Assembly: GCA_037954235.1 (NCBI GenBank)
Contig: JBBMOA010000018.1
Span: forward strand, 7,914,001 to 7,978,000
From: Aulostomus chinensis
Lineage: Eukaryota > Chordata > Actinopteri > Syngnathiformes > Aulostomidae
Direction: 5' to 3'
DNA: 64,000 nt
The position numbers and the translations under genes were made by a program. Positions 57,353 to 64,000 of this stretch are shown one piece after another (position 1 is the first letter of the stretch; each line of letters starts with the position of its first letter). The notes beneath the pieces are model-generated. The model was not told the DNA's origin. It was given only the letters and a program-made list of their open reading frames with translations, and made no database searches.

Positions 57353-60300
57353 GTATGTCAGGGTTTTCTGGGACACGGCACACGGAAATGAACTAGCCTC
57401 TCATGACCTGCGGGAGCTCCATGTGTGAGGATAGGAGGCAGTTGTTTTAGAAAAATACGAGAGATCAAATAGATGATTTCTTTTATTCACAAAAAGACTC
57501 TGGGCAGAAATCCAGGTTTAATATTCCTGTAGCATCCTTTTCTAGCACCCACGCCGCCTCTCACCGCTGCAAAAGCTCTCTTCTAATTCAGGGAAAACAT
57601 TAAACCTTTTAAAAATTACACCAAACACATTCAGTAAGCCCTGAGAGCATTTGCCCTTTGTGTTAAAAGCAAAATTAAATGGAACCAACATGTGATTTGA
57701 AGCTCTCTAACTTGACGAGGAGAGACAACCTTCCTTTTGCACGCTGTCATTCATTTCTACACCAAGTACTTTCAGTCTATAAATGGACACATACTTTCCC
57801 ATACTTTCTTCCCGTGCTGATGAATTAAATTGACAGGAGAATTTAGGCTGGTGAAAACAAAGTGGATTGAGGCAACGTTAATGCATCTGTTTCTGCTCTC
57901 AAAGGAGACATTTGCATTTTATTTCAACGTAGCTTTTGAATATATATTTGAATAATTCAAACACGTTTTAAGAAATAATTAAGATACCTTTTAATCCAGA
58001 CTTATATAATTAATTCACATTTCCATATTGGGAAATGTGCTTCTTTGCCGTCTCCAGATCCAGCGGGGCAGATAGATTCCCTTCTCCCTTCTCTCTTAGC
58101 ACAAGGAATGGAAGTGGGTGAGAGCTGTAGCCATATTTCTGTTTACATTAATTAAATCGAAAAACTCCTCATCTTACAAAGCTGACCATGATCATTAGCA
58201 GCAGTAACTTTTCTCGTTATCCGTAAACATTTTGTCTTGTTGCAGTTTGATAAAATGATGTGCACCATGAAACGGGTTTCACATAATATTCCTCTTTTTT
58301 TACATAAGACAAATATTTCAGAGCTGTCATTTTCAGTCGCGAAAATAGACTTTTAGTCACAAGACGTGAGTGGATTTATATGATGTGGCCAATCATGAAT
58401 GGGAGCTGTGTCATTGGAATTTATGTCACTCAGCTTTTCCCTCGTGAGTCTGGGTTGAACATGAAGGAGATGAATGCCGAGGACATTGGCAGGAGTCCAT
58501 TATATCAAAATGACAGATAAGCAATGATGGAGCGCTGGTCGTCTTCTCTCTCGCTATTGTGCTCAGGTAGTGTAGAGAAGGACGAAGGGAGTGTGATTTG
58601 CATCGCGGCCGACTCGGGGAAAGTGGGTTTGCTCTGGCGGGAAATGGTTCTTTTTACATAGCTTAAAATGGAGCGGGCCTTTCTGACATTTTCATAGCCC
58701 TGCAGGCAAGAGTAACCTTCAGCAGAAAACTGAACGATTAAAGAAAAAGGAGGTAAAATGGAAAGGGGGAGGTAGAGCGAGAGGTGAGGCAGAAAGCGAG
58801 GGAAGTGATTGCATGGGAGAATTTCAAATGATTGGAAACTGAGTTTGGGAGAAGGGATGGGTGAGACCAATAAAGATGGACAGAAATAGACACAAATGGT
58901 CTCGAGGTCAGGAAAAGGTGCCAGAGGAGTTCACATCCATGGGTAGAAAACAAGGCAAATAAAGGGAATAATGGCGGCTAATGCCTGACAAGGCCAACAA
59001 ATACATCTCATCTGCAATTATAAAGTTCACTAAGCGACATATTTTAGCTCTGACTGGTGAAGTCATTCAGCCTTGAGCCTTCTGCTGGTGGATGACAGAT
59101 AAATCACACATGTAGCAATCATAATAGCCATGCAGTTGCAGTCTGAGTAAATATTTCATTCTTCAGTTAACCTGATACGTGCGCATGAAGTGTCCCCTTT
59201 CCTGTTATTGTCTCGTTTGAGTGAACAACCACCGGTTATCTCCATCAATTACTTGAACACAAATTTTCCCGGATTTTGGGTGAAAGCGAGATTCTGAAAC
59301 AGATTTAGCAACTTAAACGGCACATAACACTAGAAACGCGCTCGGAAGGTGACGCTCTCCACGAAGGTCCTTAGAAATGTGAAATTAAAAATGTGCAGAT
59401 TCGTGAGTCAGTTTGTTTATCACTGATATGTCAGTTCTCATATCACGAGCTGCTGTAGCGACATTATAACGGTCTTTGTTTGAGCAGCAGTGATTGGTTG
59501 ATTTGCTCCGGGCTACTGAGTTAATCTTCAACTCTTTTTATGATTTCTTTGTTGTTTTGAGTCAGTTTTCAAGTGTTTATAATGGGCTCTTAAGACATGA
59601 GTCTCAATAAATGCATCTATCTATCCCACTGTTTGTCCCTTCCCACAAAATGAAACCCATTTCAAATGATGGAGACGCTGACCATATCCCTCTTCTTCTT
59701 TGTTTTTGTTCATTTGCCTAACATCCATATCTCCTGGAAACCAAGATTGTGGAAGAAAAACAACAACAACAACAACACCAACAACAACAAAAAAAAACAA
59801 ACCAAGAAAGTTCATAAAAGAAAAATATTCTCCTTGTGATCTGGATTTGTAAATGAACAGGTTCTTTTCGGGGGCAGGCTCCATCACTCTGCCTGGTTTA
59901 GTGCAAATTGGTTGTGGTGTTTTTTCGTAACCCTGCTGACGCTGACAGATGGCACAGAAAATATAATCTCCTTAAATTAGAAATAGTTCTATTATGCACA
60001 CTTCCATAAGCTTATTTTATCTTAGGGGCATGACGACTGGTTCCATCCCAGCATGTGCTGGATGACACACTGAGCAGGTTGCTCGTCCACCATATTGTTT
60101 TAGCCCCCACCTAATTTGACTTGCGGGTCCTCAGACAGGAAGTCCGATTTTAAATCCACGAACATGTTTGAAAGTTTCTTACTGACATGGAAACAATGCA
60201 TCATGGGTAAATCTTTGTATTTTCTAGGCTGTTGCTCTCTCACGCTCTGCCTCTGCTGATACAATATCCCATTTCCTGATAATAAGCCTTCAAATTTATT

Positions 60301-62207
60301 AGCGTTATTACAGTATCATATCAGATGTTGTTGGTTGAAACCTTACCAGACGGTCAAAAGGCTGAGAATTCAGGAGAAACAGTAGGAAAATAAATCCTAA
60401 CTATGGGACTGTGCAGCCAAAAGGTCTGATTCTATCAGTAAATAGAGCTAAAAGACCCTGATTATGAGTCGTCTCATTTCCTATAAATGACCTTTTTTTA
60501 CATTCAAGGAGTTCTGCTATGTATTAGGTTTCTTGTATCACACTCACAAATGAAGAGACTTTGTAAAGACACTTTCATTACAATAATCTATTTCTTTTCT
60601 TATAAATCTGTCTCTCGTGTAATTAAGTTAGGCCTTTGGTTCATGAACTGTGACTGTTATTACTTTTGAAAAGGCCAAGATGTGCTTCAGTTCATTATTC
60701 ATTTTAGTCCGCCATTCATTGCATGCTCCTCATTTAATATCCAGTGTTATACAGGGATCTAACATATATTTCTAGATGAGCCCTCTGTGATTTGGGGGCA
60801 GCTTTGGCTCTGACTGTAGAGCAGGTCGTCCATGAATCTTCTTTTGGTGGTTTGATCTGCAGCTCCATCTGCCTCAAGTCTCATCCTTATAAGAAATATT
60901 ACAATATATAACTGGATGGTAATTGCATTCCTCCGCTTTGGCAAACTCAGCCAAACTCAATATTAAAAAAAGAAGCTGTTTTTCATTGGTTAAACAGAAC
61001 CGCTCCAAACTATAATTTGTTCCTCCTCGGCTCATACAACACCCCACCTTGGTAAAATTCAGCCTCACAGTTATTCTACAAAATAGGAATAAAATCAAGC
61101 ACGCCCAGATGTGCTCGCCGCTTTAAATGCCCTCTGGAATCGCTCTTGTTGTCGTCTAATCACATTTGCGGCGTGTCTGAAATGCGTTGTGTGATTTTTT
61201 GCGGTGCGTTTTCTCAACGTTGCTCAAAATAACGAAGCCGTCGTCTGAATTTACACGTTCTCTCTTAAGTTGCAGGACGTTGAGCTCTCGAGGCCATCAT
61301 GAAAATTGTTTTATTGAAATATGCGTATCATCTTGTTCAAATCAATATTCAGCTGGATATACATATTAAATGGGATATCGCTAAAGTTGGACCGCCTAAA
61401 CGTCTTAAGTTCTTCCTCTCTGGACTCCAGATAGCAACAAAAATGAAATGTGAGGATGGTTTCAGCACTGTGACGATTAATAATGTTGAGGAAATCCTTG
61501 TAAAACAATGAGAAGGTCCCAGTTTTTGAGCTCTCATGCAGAGTTCTTGCCACGACGCGAAAGACGCTTAACAGCTCAAGCAGTTCTCACTATTTCCCAT
61601 AAACTCGCTTCCTGGCCAAAAAAAGAGTGGGAACAGGCATTTCCACTTATTGCTATGTGTCGTCTTTTCTTACGTGTCCTCCCGGTGGAATAAAGCAGCA
61701 CTCGTGTGTAATGGTAGTGTGAGAGCTGGGAGGCCTTGCAGCTCACTGGGATAAATGCCCTGAATATCAACAACATCCCTGGGAGGTTAATTGCTGAGTT
61801 ATAAATCACAGCAGACAGTTCAGTTATGGGTTCTATGGCTTCAGTGAAAGACTTTCCTCCAGTCCTGCAACTTCTACCGTCTAACACCACCGTACCAACG
61901 TCCCTTTGATTAGTAATATATTCTGGGACCTGATCTAGAAACAAAATGTCCCCTCATTTGTTGTCTAAAGGCCTGGAGTGTGCATGCTAATGAAATTAGT
62001 GCACATTTAATTCATCTTTGAAGATTTACTTGATTTGCACTCATTACAAAACATGGAGGTGATCATGAAATTAATTATGGAGCCTTTTGGAAATATTCCA
62101 CGATGTCTATTTTTTGTCACTGATGCATTATAATGTGGGCATTCAGATCGCTGACATTTTGGATTTGTCAAAACAAGAAGTAACTGTTGTTGGAACATGA
62201 AAAATTG
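57353..62207. other. Intergenic or intronic, no gene recognised
   Basis: Nothing coding could be supported. An (aac)n-rich run with an A tract lies at 59757-59800. Open frames near 61300-61690 are below 75 codons and resemble nothing known to me. Confidence 0.4.
59757..59800. repeat. (AAC)n microsatellite with A tract
   Basis: About ten aac steps with one interruption, then poly(A). Confidence 0.9.
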
Positions 62208-62345
62208 GGGCAGTGTGGCGGCTCAGAAGGTTCCAGGTTCTTTCTGTGTGGTGTTTTGATGTTCTTCCAATGTCTGTGTGGGTTTTCTCATGCGAGAGCT
62301 GCAATTCCCTCCACTATTAAGACGTATTAATACTCTAGTACCAAG
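62208..62345 (+). mobile_element. Degenerate SINE fragment
   Basis: Short matches to the SINE family at 36918 appear in order (ggggcagtgtggcggctcag, ttctttctgtgtgg, tgtctgtgtgggtt) with large gaps, so this is an old fragment. Confidence 0.4.
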
Positions 62346-64000
62346 CAAGACACTAGAAAGTATCAGAGCAGGTCCCCAGGGTGCTGCACATGGCTGCTCG
62401 CTGCTCCTCAGAACATGAATTAAATGCTGAGGATGAACGTCCTTCTAATCTCTGCAATTTCCAACAACAAAGAAAAAAGAGACGGTCTTCATCTTCTATC
62501 TTGAGAGTAAATCTTTCTATTCGATTGAAATGAAAATAATTGCATCATATTTGTTTACAGGAGGCAGAGGTAGGTTGGAATCCAGACCAGTTCAGTCATT
62601 TAATACCACAATATCTTGTGAAACATTCCTACATTGGATTGATCTCAAATCAACCAGATTCTAACTTTTGAAAATGGAACAACACCTGGAATTGCTCCGT
62701 TTGGAGGACACACCAGACTACAATGCTGGACAACCTCCTTTTCGTCCCTGAGCAACTTTCCCCAGGAGGGTTCGGGGGACGCTACCTTTGTATCTACTCC
62801 AGGAAGAAGGTGGTCACCTCAGAAGTCCCAGGAATTGAGGGGGTGGGTCTTATTCCTCTGAACTTCTCTGGTTATTTCAATACTTTCTGCAGGCTATTCA
62901 ACTGCCGTGATTAAGAAAATCCACAAACTGAGCTTGTTTAATATTGCTGTCGATGGTTCGGGCCTGGCTAGCTGCGCATGCAGAAGACGACGGGAGACAC
63001 ACGACCTGCAACGAGGAAGTGGAGAGTTTTTCAATTGCCAGTGAACCAATCTGCATCTTCCTGATGGGTGTTTAGACCGCTGCTGACACACTGGGCCTAA
63101 GGAATCTTTTAAGGCCCCTGGAACTAAAGTTTTGGGAACGTTTGCTTGATTGGGACAACGCAACTTTTTGAAATGACCCCAAGCACCTAAAAACAGTAGC
63201 TGTAGCTTCTGGGAACGCATAAGAGCGAGCAAAGACGGACTGCTGGTGTCTGTACCTTATTTTAGTGAACAAAATCTAAAATAAAACCACGGAAGAGGGC
63301 GAGTGAACAGGACGCCAGGAAACCCCTGGTGTGAAAAAACAGATCAGGTAAACGATACTGAATGCTGCAGTGGCTTATGGGATTACTTTAACTGGGCTCG
63401 TGTTTCTCTAATACCTGCAGGGTGGTCAGATGTAAATTTAGGACTTGCTTCTCCAGGGAACACTTTCACACAACAGTCCTTGTCAAATGCAAAACAGTAC
63501 TTTCAAAGGCGGGAAATATCTCGCTTTTCACCATACTTAAAAAAAGGCGTTGAAAATTTGATTTAAGTGGAATTCTTCCCGTCATGGAAAGCCCAGACAT
63601 TACATCAGGAAAAAAACAACTCAGCCAGTAACCGTCTAAAGGGAGTAGATAATACTCCGAGATGAAGAAGTGTAGTTTGTTTATGCTGCTTTCAGATGAC
63701 GAAACCCTCTCTTGCAGAGGGGAGCGCGGATCTACGTGTTTAAGTACACTTAAGTATTTTATTACCACATCTAAATTTGATGGATTTTTCGAGGCGTCCA
63801 TACTGGGCTGGAAACAGACACGGGATTGTAAAATCAAAAGTCCATAAAAATTCAACTGTAAATTTAGCCACTTAAAAGAGCTTTCCTGCTGCCCAAACCT
63901 TAATATTTCCATATTAATTTTCCTTCCTTTATACACTTTGACAGCACTCACGCTGTTAACCAGCTGCCGGAAGTGCTGTTAGTCCTTGTCCTACTTCTGT
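62346..64000. other. No gene recognised; possible old repeat at 62720-63300
   Basis: The 62720-63300 part has a mosaic look (short frames on both strands, GC-richer than its surroundings) and gives the impression of a dispersed fish repeat, but I cannot identify ends or a family. The rest shows nothing. Confidence 0.3.

Noticed and set aside
1..64000. U4, U5, U6 or 7SK genes in the snRNA cluster
   Set aside because: I looked for their conserved starts and Sm-site neighbourhoods on both strands and saw none; only U1 and U2 are present.

Overview
The window reads as nuclear DNA of a ray-finned (teleost) fish. The reasons are spliced genes with GT/AG introns, a full LGP2/dhx58 gene, vertebrate U1 and U2 snRNA genes, and fish-type SINE, LINE, hAT and Harbinger-like repeats. 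It has no bacterial operons, CRISPR arrays or phage. Almost all short open frames in the first 44 kb are spacer, snRNA or transposon sequence and are not annotated as proteins.

Layout. (1) 1-8990: four direct tandem units, three complete in content and the fourth truncated, each carrying U1 and (units A-C) U2 on the + strand. Units A and B are 2531 bp. Unit C is 2033 bp because it lacks a 498-bp internal duplication. Unit D is cut at 8990, before its U2. (2) 8991-13560: copy A of a decayed multi-exon transposase-like gene (+). (3) 14795-30725: three more U1/U2 pairs in the opposite orientation (blocks alpha, beta, gamma) with degenerate U1 and U2 remnants, a second truncated copy of the transposase-like gene (copy B, 25543-26990), a LINE fragment, and a thrice-repeated segment X upstream of each U2. 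(4) 30727-31445: a fold-back Harbinger-like MITE pair. (5) 31450-41609: copy C of the transposase-like gene on the minus strand. It is the most complete copy at its 5' end and was later hit by a hAT element, a tRNA-derived SINE and a 5'-truncated LINE. Copy A gives the empty site for all three insertions. (6) 41954-42235: a minisatellite of E2F/CCAAT-like units, then a 3' fragment of U1. (7) 44464-49362: dhx58 (LGP2), eleven coding exons with an ISRE-like promoter and a poly(A) signal, apparently intact (679 codons plus stop). (8) 49400-64000: no gene that I can recognise, only a SINE, microsatellites and one possible orphan exon.

How it fits together. The snRNA units supply U1 (5' splice site recognition) and U2 (branch point recognition) in equal dosage, each U1 with a recognisable Staf/octamer enhancer. 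The transposase-like gene was inactivated before it spread: all copies share the same in-frame stop. It then became part of the inverted duplications that rearranged the snRNA cluster. LGP2 is an unrelated single-copy innate immunity gene at the edge of the repeat-rich region. The near-identity of the repeats means long-read confirmation of copy number and orientation matters.
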